Below, in pieces: positions 1 to 8,696 of a stretch of DNA of 64,000 nucleotides. Each line of letters opens with the position of its first letter. Position 1 is the stretch's first letter. The stretch is from Limihaloglobus sulfuriphilus (lineage in GTDB: Bacteria; Planctomycetota; Phycisphaerae; Sedimentisphaerales; Sedimentisphaeraceae). The notes under the pieces were generated by a model. It searched no databases. It saw only the letters and a program-made list of their open reading frames with translations, and was not told where the DNA came from. The position numbers and the translations under genes are program-made. The stretch covers positions 620,001-684,000 of the forward strand of contig NZ_CP019646.1 in NCBI RefSeq assembly GCF_001999965.1, in the 5' to 3' direction.

Positions 1-1
1 A

Positions 2-358
2 AACATACTTGTTAAAATGCAGAGAGATTTCGCAGCCAGACACGGTTCCATTGTCACCGAGGGAAGGGATCAGGGAACTGTAGTCTTCCCAGATGCCATG
101 TTTAAGTTTTTTCTTGATGCAACCCTCGAAGAGAGAAGCATTAGAAGGTATAAAGAGTTTAAAGCCAAGGGGATAGATTACGATCTTGATGAAATTAAAA
201 AATCAATTGAAAAACGGGATAACTCAGATATAAAACGCAGTTCCGGGCCTCTCAAACCCGCAGATGATGCGGTGAGGATCGATACATCTGAGATGAGTGT
301 CAAAGATGTGGTTGGATATATTCTGAACCATATAAAGAGCGGCGCAGGGAGGGTTTGA
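2..358 (+). CDS. cmk: Cytidylate kinase, C-terminal part
   Basis: C-terminal portion of (d)CMP kinase, which phosphorylates CMP/dCMP with ATP in pyrimidine nucleotide synthesis in the cytoplasm. The frame is open from base 2, so the gene begins outside the window and the N-terminal P-loop is missing. Visible residues include the family motif EGRDQGTVVFPDA and a following arginine-rich lid (RSIRRYKE), both typical of Cmk; the Q after GRD is usually I or M. The gene ends at TGA 356-358, two bases before the plsC ATG, so the two are very probably co-transcribed. The cmk-plsC order is common in bacteria. Confidence 0.9.
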   Translation, partial: NILVKMQRDFAARHGSIVTEGRDQGTVVFPDAMFKFFLDATLEERSIRRYKEFKAKGIDYDLDEIKKSIEKRDNSDIKRSSGPLKPADDAVRIDTSEMSVKDVVGYILNHIKSGAGRV

Positions 359-360
359 TA

Positions 361-1038
361 ATGGCTAAGCAGCGTGATATAAACGGAATAGGGCGTTTCT
401 GGTATTGCATAATCCGAAAGCTGATGAAGCTGCTTGCCGTAATGTATTTCAGGACAGACTTTAACGGCTCAGAAAATGTCCCCTCAGAGGGGGCGTACCT
501 GCTTTTGTGCAACCATCAAAGCTATATGGATCCTGTTTTTTGCGCCGCCGCCGTTAAAAACCGAAAGCTCTGTTTTCTGGCCAGAGAGAGCCTTTTCAGG
601 AACAGATTTTTTGGTGCTTTGATACGCTCGCTCAATGCGATTCCCGTAAGACGCGGCGAAGCTGATATCGCGGCAATGAAACGCGTAATTGCCCGCCTTA
701 AAGACGGCAAGATAGTTTGCATGTATCCCGAGGGAACAAGGACAGTTACCGGTAAAATTTCACCGATTAAACCAGGCTTTACCCTGCTGTGCCGCCGCGG
801 CGGGGCCGGCGTTGTGCCTATGGTGATTGAAGGCATGTTTGATGCCTGGCCAAAGGGGCAGAAATACCCCAAAAGAGGCAAAGTCCATGTAAAAATCGGC
901 GAGCCAATATCTTATGAAGATATAAAGTCGATGAAAGAAGACGAGTTTAATTTTAAAATCAATCTCATAATGCGAAATATGCAGAATGAGCTCAGGGAGA
1001 ACATGGGCCTGGAAAAGATTAAATACCCTGAATCTTAA
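361..1038 (+). CDS. plsC: 1-acyl-sn-glycerol-3-phosphate acyltransferase (PlsC family)
   Basis: Membrane-associated acyltransferase of 225 residues that adds the second acyl chain to lysophosphatidic acid, giving phosphatidic acid. The catalytic HX4D box is seen as NHQSYMD at residues 51-57, and the glycerophosphate-binding box as YPEGTRT at 122-128. The spacing between them is normal for PlsC. I chose ATG 361 because a GGAGG at 348-352 lies 8 bases upstream; the in-frame TTG at 355 is only 2 bases from it. It follows cmk with essentially no gap. The substrate (lyso-PA or another lyso-lipid) cannot be read from sequence. Confidence 0.9.
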   Translation: MAKQRDINGIGRFWYCIIRKLMKLLAVMYFRTDFNGSENVPSEGAYLLLCNHQSYMDPVFCAAAVKNRKLCFLARESLFRNRFFGALIRSLNAIPVRRGEADIAAMKRVIARLKDGKIVCMYPEGTRTVTGKISPIKPGFTLLCRRGGAGVVPMVIEGMFDAWPKGQKYPKRGKVHVKIGEPISYEDIKSMKEDEFNFKINLIMRNMQNELRENMGLEKIKYPES

Positions 1039-1046
1039 CTTTATGC

Positions 1047-2135
1047 TTAGATATTTTCCAGCCGCTGCTGTTTGTCATACACACGCAGAGCCTGTATGAT
1101 TTCTTCCATTTCACCCATCATTACCTTGTCCAGGCAGTACAAAGTGAGGTTGATTCTGTGGTCTGTAACCCTGTTTTGCGGGAAATTATATGTACGTATT
1201 CTTTGAGAGCGGTCGCCGGAGCCGATCATTGTTTTTCTCGCAGAGTCCCGCTCTGCCCGTTCTTTGCTCATGAAATGTTCATAGATTCTTGAACGCAGTA
1301 TCCGCCAGGCCTTGGCACGGTTTTTGTGCTGGCTTTTCTCATCTCTCATGCTGACTGTTATTCCCGTCGGAACGTGTTCAAGTTTGATTGCACTGTTAAT
1401 CTTGTTGACGCTCTGGCCTCCGGGCCCGCCTGCGCGGCTTACATGCTCGAGAACATCGTTAGGGTCAATGTTAATCTCAACCTCTTCCGGTTCCGGGAGA
1501 ACTGCGACAGTCGCGGCTGATGTGTGGATACGCCCCTGCGATTCAGTTTCAGGAACTCTCTGCACTCTGTGCCCGCCGCCTTCGTAGCCGAGCTCTGCCC
1601 ATACTCCGGAACCCTTGACACTGAATACTACTTCCTTGAGCCCGCCCATTTCCGAGCCGCTGAAAGAGAGATTTTCAACTTTCCACCGATGTTTCTCCGC
1701 GAAACGGGTGTACATGTTGTAAAGATCTCTGGCAAAAAGGGCGGCTTCGTCCCCGCCGGTACCCGGGCGGATTTCCATTATGATTGAATCAACCGCGGCG
1801 TCGTCTGCCATTACAAGTGTATCTTTTATCTCCTGGAGCAATTCTTCGCTTTTGGGCTTGAGCTCGTCAATTTCCATTTCAGCCAGCTCTACCATCTCCT
1901 TTTCAGTGTCATTGTCATTGATCATGGAGTGGGCGTCTTCAATCTGGCTGACAGTGCTTTTGTATTCTCTGTACAGGGTTATGATGTTGCGCATTTTGGC
2001 CTGTTCCCTGGCCAGGGGAATCAGTTTATTCGGGTCAGAAGCAATCTCCGGATCTGATATCTGGGCCTGGATAGATGTATATTTTTCATCAAGCTCTTCA
2101 AGTTTTCCAAGAAATCGTGTATTCTGATCCGACAT
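1047..2135 (-). CDS. prfA: Peptide chain release factor 1
   Basis: Class I release factor (362 residues) that reads UAA/UAG and triggers peptidyl-tRNA hydrolysis. The catalytic GGQ lies at residues 239-241 within [11 protein letters not shown]. The codon-recognition PxT motif is PET at 195-197 (PAT in many bacteria) in [16 protein letters not shown], which marks RF1 rather than RF2. A longer reading to 2198 exists, but ATG 2135 matches the family's usual start and has an AAAGG ribosome-binding site about 8 bases upstream. It lies downstream of rpmE on the same strand, with a terminator between them, a familiar rpmE-prfA neighbourhood. Confidence 0.96.
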   Translation of the reverse strand: MSDQNTRFLGKLEELDEKYTSIQAQISDPEIASDPNKLIPLAREQAKMRNIITLYREYKSTVSQIEDAHSMINDNDTEKEMVELAEMEIDELKPKSEELLQEIKDTLVMADDAAVDSIIMEIRPGTGGDEAALFARDLYNMYTRFAEKHRWKVENLSFSGSEMGGLKEVVFSVKGSGVWAELGYEGGGHRVQRVPETESQGRIHTSAATVAVLPEPEEVEINIDPNDVLEHVSRAGGPGGQSVNKINSAIKLEHVPTGITVSMRDEKSQHKNRAKAWRILRSRIYEHFMSKERAERDSARKTMIGSGDRSQRIRTYNFPQNRVTDHRINLTLYCLDKVMMGEMEEIIQALRVYDKQQRLENI

Positions 2136-2282
2136 GAATTTACCTTTCAAATAATGGCCGGCGGGGGAGGCTGTTTGAGCGGTATCTCTTTCTGGCAAAA
2201 GTTAGTATAGTTCGAATGCATCTCGTTACCTTCTCCAGAATCAGAGAGGCCCTGTTGTTGGGAGGTTATTAACTGATTCCAC

Positions 2283-2338
2283 AAAAAAAACGCTGCCGGC
2301 ATAATGCCCATTAACAGGGCAGTATCCCAACAGCGTTT
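2283..2338 (-). terminator. Intrinsic terminator of rpmE
   Basis: Read on the minus strand, AAACGCTG (2331-2338) pairs with CAGCGTTT (2288-2295). A nested pairing, TGCCC (2305-2309) with GGGCA (2317-2321), stacks inside, and a run of eight A at 2283-2290 gives the terminal U tract. It stands between rpmE and prfA and so should uncouple or attenuate transcription into prfA. Confidence 0.85.
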
Positions 2339-2356
2339 CAGATTTTTCTTAAAAAG

Positions 2357-2581
2357 CTACTTCTTGCGGAACTTATCCAGCATGTTGCCCCCAAAACGCT
2401 TGTTGAAGCGTTCAATTCTACCGGTGGCGTCAACAAACTTCTGCTTGCCGGTATAGAAGGGGTGGCACATAGAGCAGATCTCAGCGTGAATCTCGGACGC
2501 TGTGCTGCGAGTTTCAAAAGTATTACCGCAACCGCAGTGTACTGTTACTTTATCGTATTTAGGATGTATTTTAGCTTTCAT
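2357..2581 (-). CDS. rpmE: 50S ribosomal protein L31
   Basis: Ribosomal protein L31 (74 residues) of the large subunit. It is the zinc-binding (C+) form: Cys16, Cys18, Cys36 and Cys39 give the CxC...CxxC zinc ribbon (HCGCGNTF ... [11 protein letters not shown]). The C-terminal [10 protein letters not shown] is typical of bacterial L31. The length is normal. Zinc-containing L31 is often replaced by a zinc-free paralogue under zinc limitation, but no such paralogue is in the window. A strong terminator follows the gene. Confidence 0.97.
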   Translation of the reverse strand: MKAKIHPKYDKVTVHCGCGNTFETRSTASEIHAEICSMCHPFYTGKQKFVDATGRIERFNKRFGGNMLDKFRKK

Positions 2582-3042
2582 GGTATTAGTCTCCGTTAAA
2601 TAATTTCAAGAGACGAGTATTTTAATATCTTGTCAGGGCTTTTCAATATATTTTTACAAAAAACTGAAATTTTCTTAAACTTTTTACTATAAAGCCTTTA
2701 ATGGCGGCCGCCGGAAAGATGCCGGTAAATTTTAGTTGCATAACCGTATAATCAGTAGAAAAACATAGTTTTTCCTGTCCGTTTACCTCTGGGCCATAGA
2801 TAATTATACGTCTTTTGAGAAAGATTGTGCAGCCAATTAACACATTACTCTCCGCAAATAGGATAAAAGCCTTGAACATTACGCCGGGATAAATTATACT
2901 GAACAACAGTAAAAGTTTATTTGTATAATAAAACAAGGCGGTTTGAGCCTTGAGATGTTCTTTTTGAAGAAAATTTAAAATAATTTAGAAAAATTCTTGA
3001 TACAGGGTTTTGTTTTTATATAATCCCAAGTCTTGAATTTAC
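2582..3042. other. AT-rich intergenic region between rpmE and tRNA-Gly
   Basis: About 460 bases between two divergent transcripts. It must hold the leftward rpmE promoter and does hold a clear rightward promoter for the tRNA near 2997-3024. A 97-codon open frame on the minus strand (2643-2936) has no recognisable motif or convincing ribosome-binding site and is not called. No other structure was seen. Confidence 0.6.
2997..3024 (+). promoter_or_regulatory. Sigma-70-type promoter of tRNA-Gly
   Basis: TTGATA at 2997-3002 and TATAAT at 3019-3024 with a 16-base spacer. The expected start point near 3031 is about a dozen bases before the mature 5' end of the tRNA at 3043, which fits a short tRNA precursor. 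Confidence 0.75.
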
Positions 3043-3114
3043 GCGGGTGTAGCTCAGTGGTAGAGCGTCACGTTGCCAACGTGAATGTCGTGGGTTCGAA
3101 TCTCATCACCCGCT
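3043..3114 (+). tRNA. tRNA-Gly (anticodon GCC)
   Basis: The 72-base cloverleaf folds fully. The acceptor stem is GCGGGTG (3043-3049) with CACCCGC (3107-3113) and discriminator T. The D arm is GCTC/GAGC, the anticodon stem TCACG/CGTGA holds loop TTGCCAA, and a T arm carries TTCGAAT. Anticodon GCC is at 3075-3077 and reads GGC/GGU glycine codons. The 3' CCA is not encoded. A promoter lies just upstream and an intrinsic terminator at 3191-3218, so the gene looks like a single-tRNA transcription unit. Confidence 0.97.
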
Positions 3115-3190
3115 CTTTAAAACATAGTCATGAAAAGATATCGGCCTGAAGGCGCGGCGCAGGTTTTCATGATGCTGATAAGATATTACG

Positions 3191-3218
3191 AGACCAGCCA
3201 GACGCCTGGTCTTTTTTT
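3191..3218 (+). terminator. Intrinsic terminator after tRNA-Gly
   Basis: AGACCAG (3191-3197) pairs with CTGGTCT (3206-3212), followed directly by a run of T. It ends the tRNA transcript before tig. Confidence 0.85.
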
Positions 3219-3269
3219 TATGGTTAACAGCCGCATCAATAAATAACAGTCAAAAAAGGAGATGATCCA

Positions 3270-4739
3270 ATGACTACTGAAAAGAAAACTGATGAGAAAC
3301 AGGAAATCCAGAACATCGTAACGGTTACTGATGCGGGAGCCTGCAAGAAAAAGATTGAAATTGAGATTCCCGAAGAAAAAATCAAAGAAACTGTCAAGAC
3401 ACAGTATTCAGATCTTCGCAAAGACGCTGTTCTCCCCGGTTTCCGCCCGGGACGTGCCCCGATGCGGCTCCTTGAGAAACGTTTCGGCAAGGACATTACT
3501 GAACAGAGTAAATTGCGTCTCATAGCCGATGCGCTTGAGCAGGTTCAGTCTGATGACAAGCTCGAAATTCTCGGCGAGCCTGAAGTTGACCATGAAGAAA
3601 TCACCCTGCCGGAAACCGGCCCGATGAAATTTTCTTTTGAAGTCAATGTCCGTCCCCAGTTCGAATTGCCGGAGCTTGAGGGAATAGAGGTAGAAAAACC
3701 CAAATTTGAGGTGGCGGACGAAGATGTAAACCAGCAGCTTGAACAGCTCTGCAAGCGTCAGGGAACTATTGTGCCGCGTGAAGACGGCGGCGTCCAGCCC
3801 GGTGACCAGGTTATTGCTGATATTACTCTTGATGTTGAAGGTGCAGAAGAAAAAGACGTCCTCCACGATAACGATATTTATATCTCTGACAGAGAAGACG
3901 CGCCCAGCACCTTTGTAGGCCGCGTACCCGTTGAGGGTTTTGTAGAGCTGATCAAAGACAAAAAGCCCGGCGACAAATTCTCTGTAGAAACTCAAGTCGC
4001 CGAAGATTTCTTTAACAAAGAATACGCCGGCAAGAAAGTCTCGATCGAGGGCAGGATTAACGAGATTAAATATCTTAAACCCGCTGAAATTGACGAGGAA
4101 TTCCTCAGCGGCATGAATCTTGGCAGTCAAGATGAGCTTAAAGACGTGATCCGTGAATACGCTGAAAGCTCAAACGAACAGCAGGCACGTCAGGTAATGA
4201 GCCAGAGCATTTACAACTATCTGCTTGATAACACAACGCTTGAGCTGCCAGAGGATCTTGTGAGTGATCAGGCCGCTGAAATTCTCCGCCGCCAGCGTAT
4301 GCGTCTCTCTATGCAGGGCGTTGAAGAGGCTGCAATCAACCAGAGAATGGATGAAATGCGTAAAAGCAGTGAGGAAGAAGCTGCACGCACCCTCAAGACA
4401 TTCTTTATCCTTGACGCAGTTGCCGAGAAACTTGATGTGTCGGTAAGCGAAGACGAGATAAACGGTTACATTTACCGTATGGCAATGCAGCAGAGCCGCA
4501 GGCCGGAAAAGGTACGTAATGAGCTTATCCGCAACGGCCAGCTGCAGCAGTTTACGATGGAAGCCCGTGAGCAGAAATGTATCGATATGCTGCTTGAAAA
4601 AGCCAGTATAAAGGAAGCTGCTCCTAAAGAGTCTGAGGATAATAAGCCCGAAACTAAGAAAAAGGCATCAACCAAGAAGAAAACTTCCAAGAAATCTTCA
4701 GACGAGAAGACCGAAAAGAAAGCTGATAAGAGCGAATAA
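3270..4739 (+). CDS. tig: Trigger factor (ribosome-associated chaperone and prolyl isomerase)
   Basis: Trigger factor docks at the ribosomal exit tunnel and shields nascent chains. The ribosome-binding signature GFRPGRAP is at residues 57-64. An FKBP-type peptidyl-prolyl isomerase domain lies at roughly 170-260, followed by the long helical substrate-binding C-domain. At 489 residues it is longer than the usual 430-450. The excess is a lysine/glutamate/serine-rich tail after about residue 450 that is likely disordered; its role is unknown. The start is set by a strong AAGGAG ribosome-binding site ahead of ATG 3270. The usual clpP/clpX neighbours are absent. Confidence 0.96.
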   Translation: MTTEKKTDEKQEIQNIVTVTDAGACKKKIEIEIPEEKIKETVKTQYSDLRKDAVLPGFRPGRAPMRLLEKRFGKDITEQSKLRLIADALEQVQSDDKLEILGEPEVDHEEITLPETGPMKFSFEVNVRPQFELPELEGIEVEKPKFEVADEDVNQQLEQLCKRQGTIVPREDGGVQPGDQVIADITLDVEGAEEKDVLHDNDIYISDREDAPSTFVGRVPVEGFVELIKDKKPGDKFSVETQVAEDFFNKEYAGKKVSIEGRINEIKYLKPAEIDEEFLSGMNLGSQDELKDVIREYAESSNEQQARQVMSQSIYNYLLDNTTLELPEDLVSDQAAEILRRQRMRLSMQGVEEAAINQRMDEMRKSSEEEAARTLKTFFILDAVAEKLDVSVSEDEINGYIYRMAMQQSRRPEKVRNELIRNGQLQQFTMEAREQKCIDMLLEKASIKEAAPKESEDNKPETKKKASTKKKTSKKSSDEKTEKKADKSE

Positions 4740-4767
4740 TCTCTGTCAGTGATTTTAAAACGTACAA

Positions 4768-4804
4768 AAAGGCATCTGGGTTTAATGCTCAGATGCCTTT
4801 CTTA
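4768..4804. terminator. Bidirectional terminator between convergent genes
   Basis: AAAGGCATCTG (4768-4778) pairs perfectly with CAGATGCCTTT (4790-4800). A-rich sequence on the left and T-rich sequence on the right let it work for both tig (rightward) and the lipoprotein gene (leftward). Confidence 0.85.
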
Positions 4805-4825
4805 TTTTCTCGCAAGACAGAGAGT

Positions 4826-5419
4826 TTATTTACTGGCTTTATCCGGTTTATCGCCGCACCTTGTCATTGCTGCGGGCTTAGTCCATGCCTCGACATTGTC
4901 GGCATTTTCTTTGACTAGCGTCTGAAGCTGAGATGTAGAGGCGGTAATCAGCGGCAGGGGGCGGTTTTTATCTTTGGGAACAAAAGGCAGTTTTTCCGGG
5001 TTTTCTTTGAGATACTCCTCAAGCCACTCCGGTTCCATCAATGATATCTTGAGTTCAGGTGATATTTCATCGACTTTCATAAAGAGGTGCATCGGGTAGA
5101 GGCAGATTTTTGAAATATCAGGGGTATTGATTTTGTTTAAATCTGCCGGAGTTATGTCAAGGAATAGTTTCCCGTCTAATTTTACAAGATGTGCCGCAAA
5201 GTCGCCTTTGAATGTCTGACCGTCTTCTTTTTCGACAATGGTCAGTAGATAAGTCTTATCACTTTTATGCTCGAAAGTCCACATGCTCTCTTCTATTGTC
5301 CAGCAGCCTAATAGGTCTTTTTCAAAAACCAGATCCTGCTCGGTGAACAATGGGTAAAGCGTGGGGAAGCATCCAGCCAGCACGATTGCCAAAGCTGCCG
5401 CAGCTGCAAAAACCTTCAT
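4826..5419 (-). CDS. Predicted lipoprotein of unknown function
   Basis: A 197-residue protein with a clear lipoprotein signal: MKVF plus a hydrophobic stretch ending in the lipobox LAGC, with Cys17 as the lipidated residue. The mature part starts FPTLYPLFTEQDLVFEKDLLGCW and then looks like a compact beta-rich domain (LLTIVEKEDGQTFKGDFAAH). I do not recognise a named family beyond a resemblance to small planctomycete lipoproteins that begin with a similar PLY..ED pattern. It should be anchored in the envelope. It follows the 102-residue membrane protein by about 20 bases, so the two probably form an operon. Function not assigned. Confidence 0.75.
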   Translation of the reverse strand: MKVFAAAAALAIVLAGCFPTLYPLFTEQDLVFEKDLLGCWTIEESMWTFEHKSDKTYLLTIVEKEDGQTFKGDFAAHLVKLDGKLFLDITPADLNKINTPDISKICLYPMHLFMKVDEISPELKISLMEPEWLEEYLKENPEKLPFVPKDKNRPLPLITASTSQLQTLVKENADNVEAWTKPAAMTRCGDKPDKASK

Positions 5420-5439
5420 ATTATACCTCGCTTAAAAAT

Positions 5440-5748
5440 TTAGAAAACTTGTTTTTCAACCCTTGTCTCGGTCATTTCCGGTTCGGCCGGGGTTCCTAAA
5501 TCCTGAATCACACGGTCTGTTCTGTACCAGACATGACCGGTTTTGGTATCAAGAATATATACCGTCTCATTATCTGTTGCGCTTAATGAGAATCTGCCCG
5601 TTTCGCAGAGGTTTTCCTGGGGGATAGAGAAACCCCTGGCCGCAGGCTGGTCTTCATCAGCGGCACCGAGGAAAAACAAAAGGTTAGTTCCGATAAGCAG
5701 CCCGATTAAGAGGCTTTTAAATTCTATCTTGCGGTTTTCTTGAGTCAT
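5440..5748 (-). CDS. Small single-pass membrane protein, unknown
   Basis: A 102-residue protein with a charged N-terminus (MTQENRKIEFK), one transmembrane segment (about residues 13-30, LLIGLLIGTNLLFFLGA) and an outer domain of about 70 residues. The outer part contains a beta motif, TVYILDTKTGHVWYR, of the kind seen where an enzyme or binding protein reports a value. No family recognised. It is upstream of and close to the lipoprotein gene on the same strand, so an envelope role is likely. Confidence 0.65.
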   Translation of the reverse strand: MTQENRKIEFKSLLIGLLIGTNLLFFLGAADEDQPAARGFSIPQENLCETGRFSLSATDNETVYILDTKTGHVWYRTDRVIQDLGTPAEPEMTETRVEKQVF

Positions 5749-5954
5749 GGCTAAATCTCCATTTTAAAAGTTCAGATGTGAATTTTGGATATCAATGTAT
5801 TTATTATAACACAGCAGGCGGTAATTTCCACAATTTTCAAGTTACAGGCCAATATTTTGCATTTATTAGTGCAGAATCGTAAAAGTTTTAAAATTGTAGT
5901 ATTACTTCTGATTGTTGTTAAAATTTGAAACCGGCTGGTTACATTTTTCTGGAA

Positions 5955-5978
5955 ATAACAGACCTGTTATATTATAAT
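5955..5978 (+). promoter_or_regulatory. Palindrome next to the pdxB -10 box
   Basis: ATAACAGACCTGTTAT (5955-5970) is a 7-bp-arm palindrome with a 2-base centre. Two bases later comes TATAAT (5973-5978), about 30 bases ahead of the pdxB ATG. A dyad in the spacer of a promoter is a typical repressor site. No clear -35 box is seen. Confidence 0.45.
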
Positions 5979-6009
5979 CACAACTTAATTTATGCAAGGT
6001 TAGAGAGCA

Positions 6010-7149
6010 ATGAAGATAATAGCAGACAGCAATATACCCTTTGTTAGCGAGTGCTTCAGCAGTATAGGCGAGGTTCAGACCGCTCCCGGGCGTCAAATGT
6101 CTCCAGAGATGCTTAAAGATGCACAGGTGCTTCTGGTACGAAGTGTTACCAAAGTTGGTCCCGGTCTGCTCGAGGCCTCGGATGTTAAATTCGCGGCAAC
6201 AGCTACTATTGGAGTTGACCACATTGATCAGCAGTGGCTTGAGCAGAAAAATATCGGCTTTGCTTCAGCTCCGGGTTCAAACGCCAACAGTGTTGCTGAG
6301 TATATCACCGCCGCAATGCTCAAAATTGCCGGTAAACAGGGAAAAAAACTATCTGATTGTTCAATCGGCATAATAGGCGTGGGCAATGTTGGCAGCAGGG
6401 TAGAGAAAAAAGCAATTTCGCTGGACATGAAAGTGGTGCTGAATGACCCGCCCCTTGCCCGTAAAACAGCAGATCCCAAATATCGTCCGTTGGAAGAAGC
6501 CCTTGGATGCGATTTTGTGACTATTCATACGCCCCTGACACGGGACGGACAAGACCCGACATATCACATGGCAGACAGGGAGTTTTTCTCGAAAATTAAG
6601 CCCGGTGCGGTATTTATGAACACTGCCCGGGGAGCGGTGATGGAAACTGCGGCAGTTGAAAACGCAGTGAAAGAGGCTAAAATCAGCGGGCTTGTGTTGG
6701 ACGTATGGGAAAATGAGCCGGATATCAGTATGGAAATGCTCAAACTCGCTGACATTGCCACGCCTCACATCGCCGGCTATTCATTTGACGGCAAGGTCGC
6801 GGGAATGATAATGATATATGATGCCTGCTGCCGGCATTTCGGAATAGAGCCTTCCAGGAAAACCGCTGATTTCCTGCCCCGGGCCTCTGTGCCGTTTATT
6901 GATGCCGCGGAGCTTACAGGAGATGAACAAAGCCGGATAGAAGCCGCTGTGAGCAGAGTTTATGATATCATGAATGACGATTCGGAATTGAGAAAAATTA
7001 CAGAACAGGATGCTGGTCAAAGGCCAGTTTATTTTGATATGCTTCGAAAAAATTATCCCGTAAGACGTGAATTCACAAATACAAAAGTCAAAGGTGCAAA
7101 TAAAGGACTTGCCCGCAAGCTCTCAGGAATTGGTTTCCAGGTAGAGTAA
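6010..7149 (+). CDS. pdxB: Erythronate-4-phosphate dehydrogenase
   Basis: A D-2-hydroxyacid dehydrogenase of 379 residues, matching PdxB in length and in its C-terminal dimerisation extension. It oxidises 4-phospho-erythronate in the DXP-dependent pyridoxal-phosphate pathway. The NAD-binding GxGxxG is at 123-128 (GVGNVG). The catalytic triad of the family falls at Arg207 (NTARGA), Glu236 (DVWENEP) and His253 (TPHIAGYS), one residue off the E. coli numbering of 208/237/254. The HIAGYSFDGK and C-terminal FDMLRKNYPVRREF segments are PdxB-like rather than SerA-like. Start ATG 6010 has a purine-rich leader. It appears monocistronic. Confidence 0.9.
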   Translation: MKIIADSNIPFVSECFSSIGEVQTAPGRQMSPEMLKDAQVLLVRSVTKVGPGLLEASDVKFAATATIGVDHIDQQWLEQKNIGFASAPGSNANSVAEYITAAMLKIAGKQGKKLSDCSIGIIGVGNVGSRVEKKAISLDMKVVLNDPPLARKTADPKYRPLEEALGCDFVTIHTPLTRDGQDPTYHMADREFFSKIKPGAVFMNTARGAVMETAAVENAVKEAKISGLVLDVWENEPDISMEMLKLADIATPHIAGYSFDGKVAGMIMIYDACCRHFGIEPSRKTADFLPRASVPFIDAAELTGDEQSRIEAAVSRVYDIMNDDSELRKITEQDAGQRPVYFDMLRKNYPVRREFTNTKVKGANKGLARKLSGIGFQVE

Positions 7150-7199
7150 AATTACCGGCGGCAATAATCTGATCTTCGCCTTTAAAAGATGGGTAACAA

Positions 7200-7898
7200 A
7201 TGACCGATTTATTGATAAATATTCAGTCTGCATTTCAAGAGAATTTAACCTTTCCAAATGACTGGTTTGTCAGCCAGATAGAGGCCATGAAAATTACAGA
7301 GGCTGTTATGCTGATATGCTTTGGTGTAGTTTACCTGGTAAACGGCTGGAAAATTTTTCGCATCCTTACCGCCGCTACAGCAGGTCTGGCAGGCATGATA
7401 CTCGGCATTAAGTTTTCAAATATGACTGGAACAGAATTCTGGCCCCCTATAGTAGGTTTCATAGCGGGAGTTTTAATTGTCGTTCCGTTTCTGCATTTTA
7501 CTGTGGCGATCCTTGGAGGCGCTGCTCTGGCTCTAATATCCGGAAGTGTGGTTCATGCCGCCCAGACGGCCTCGGAGTATTTATGGATAGTGATGGCGGC
7601 AGGTTTTGTCGCGGGCTTTATCATAAGTTTCAAACTGTTCCGCTTCACGGTAACTATGTTTACCAGCTATCTTGGAGCGGTTATGGCGGGCATGGGGCTT
7701 TTGAACCTGGCCAAAAGGTATATGGCAGGCCGCACAATGGAGCAGGAAACCCAAATGCTCAATGATTATCTTCAGATGGAATGGTTCCTGCCGGCGTTTT
7801 TTCTTGCGATTGCATTTTGCGGTTTACTGATACAGTTCTTTGTCGGGGGCAAACCCGCGGCTAAACCCAAAAAAGATAAAGACCAGAGCGATGATTAG
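7200..7898 (+). CDS. Multi-pass membrane protein, TM7S3/TM198-like (DUF4203)
   Basis: A 232-residue integral membrane protein with about seven hydrophobic segments between residues 30 and 218. The glycine-rich pattern (GVVYLVNGWKIFRILTAATAGLAG, GAALALISG) resembles the DUF4203 fold shared with TM198/TM7SF3. The N-terminus is amphipathic and the C-terminus is a short lysine-rich cytoplasmic tail. Its biological role is not known. It ends in a 4-base convergent overlap (7895-7898) with the DUF1638 gene. Confidence 0.6.
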   Translation: MTDLLINIQSAFQENLTFPNDWFVSQIEAMKITEAVMLICFGVVYLVNGWKIFRILTAATAGLAGMILGIKFSNMTGTEFWPPIVGFIAGVLIVVPFLHFTVAILGGAALALISGSVVHAAQTASEYLWIVMAAGFVAGFIISFKLFRFTVTMFTSYLGAVMAGMGLLNLAKRYMAGRTMEQETQMLNDYLQMEWFLPAFFLAIAFCGLLIQFFVGGKPAAKPKKDKDQSDD

Positions 7899-8671
7899 GC
7901 GTCCACTGCGGTTATAATCCCCGAGTTCGTCAGATCCTGGTCAATCATCTGTCCTGGTTCAGCTGCCAGGAAATCGTCTTCATTCCAATTGCCGTCAACA
8001 AGGTCCTGCAGCAGTTGAGACGAGCCCTGAAGCTGCTGGAATTCCCAGTTAAGGTATTTCGCGCAATCTTTGGTAAAATCCTTAAATTTTTCTGAGGGCA
8101 GCTCCGGCCACTCGATATAAGCGGCTATGCTGTACTCGTTCATCCAGGTTTCCTCAACTTCCATGAGAAATTTTGCGTTTTCTTCACCGTATTTTTCCAG
8201 ATACCGGTTGTAAGTAAATTCGTATCTCTCTTTGCCCGGCATCAGACAGTGTTCTATCCAGCCGCGGCTGTACCAGTATATACCCCTATGCGAGTCGAAG
8301 TGATCTCTGTATCGGTCTTTGCTGCCAAGAAGAAGTGTAACGCAATCATGGCCGCGAGGTATTACAAGCGGTATTTCAGGCTCAAGCCCGACAACTCCGT
8401 TGCTGCAAAGCCCGTAGCCAAGTACGACAGCGTCGTAAGTGTTTCCCTGCTCATCACTTGTGCGGGATATCTGTTTAGTCAGCTCATCCCGAAGAACGTT
8501 GGGGTCGTTATGCAGCCCTTGCGGCATTAAAACTACATCTACGATGTTTGGAGATCTCGATGCGCATAAGTACACTTCCCTTTGAAGCACTCTGCAGGTA
8601 ACACAGAGTATTCTCTTGCTGCTCTTCTCTATACGGTGTCCCTGAGTAAGTTTGTCGTGAAAATCTAACAT
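7895..8671 (-). CDS. DUF1638 family protein
   Basis: A 258-residue cytoplasmic protein with the DUF1638 landmarks: an early Cys-rich strand (RILCVTCRVLQREV), VLGYGLCSNGVVGL, VIPRGHDCVTLLLGS and a tyrosine/tryptophan-rich segment (GIYWYSRGWIEHC). Conserved Cys and His residues suggest a metal or cofactor site. The family is often found near corrinoid methyltransferases in anaerobes, but no such gene is here, so function stays open. It is the last gene of the leftward tpiA-rmuC run, 25 bases after rmuC. Confidence 0.75.
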   Translation of the reverse strand: MLDFHDKLTQGHRIEKSSKRILCVTCRVLQREVYLCASRSPNIVDVVLMPQGLHNDPNVLRDELTKQISRTSDEQGNTYDAVVLGYGLCSNGVVGLEPEIPLVIPRGHDCVTLLLGSKDRYRDHFDSHRGIYWYSRGWIEHCLMPGKERYEFTYNRYLEKYGEENAKFLMEVEETWMNEYSIAAYIEWPELPSEKFKDFTKDCAKYLNWEFQQLQGSSQLLQDLVDGNWNEDDFLAAEPGQMIDQDLTNSGIITAVDA

Positions 8672-8696
8672 AATTATACAATACGTTTAACTTGGT

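Noticed and set aside
2643-2936. 97-codon frame on the minus strand
   Set aside because: No recognisable motif and no convincing ribosome-binding site, and it lies in the AT-rich gap upstream of rpmE and the tRNA-Gly promoter.
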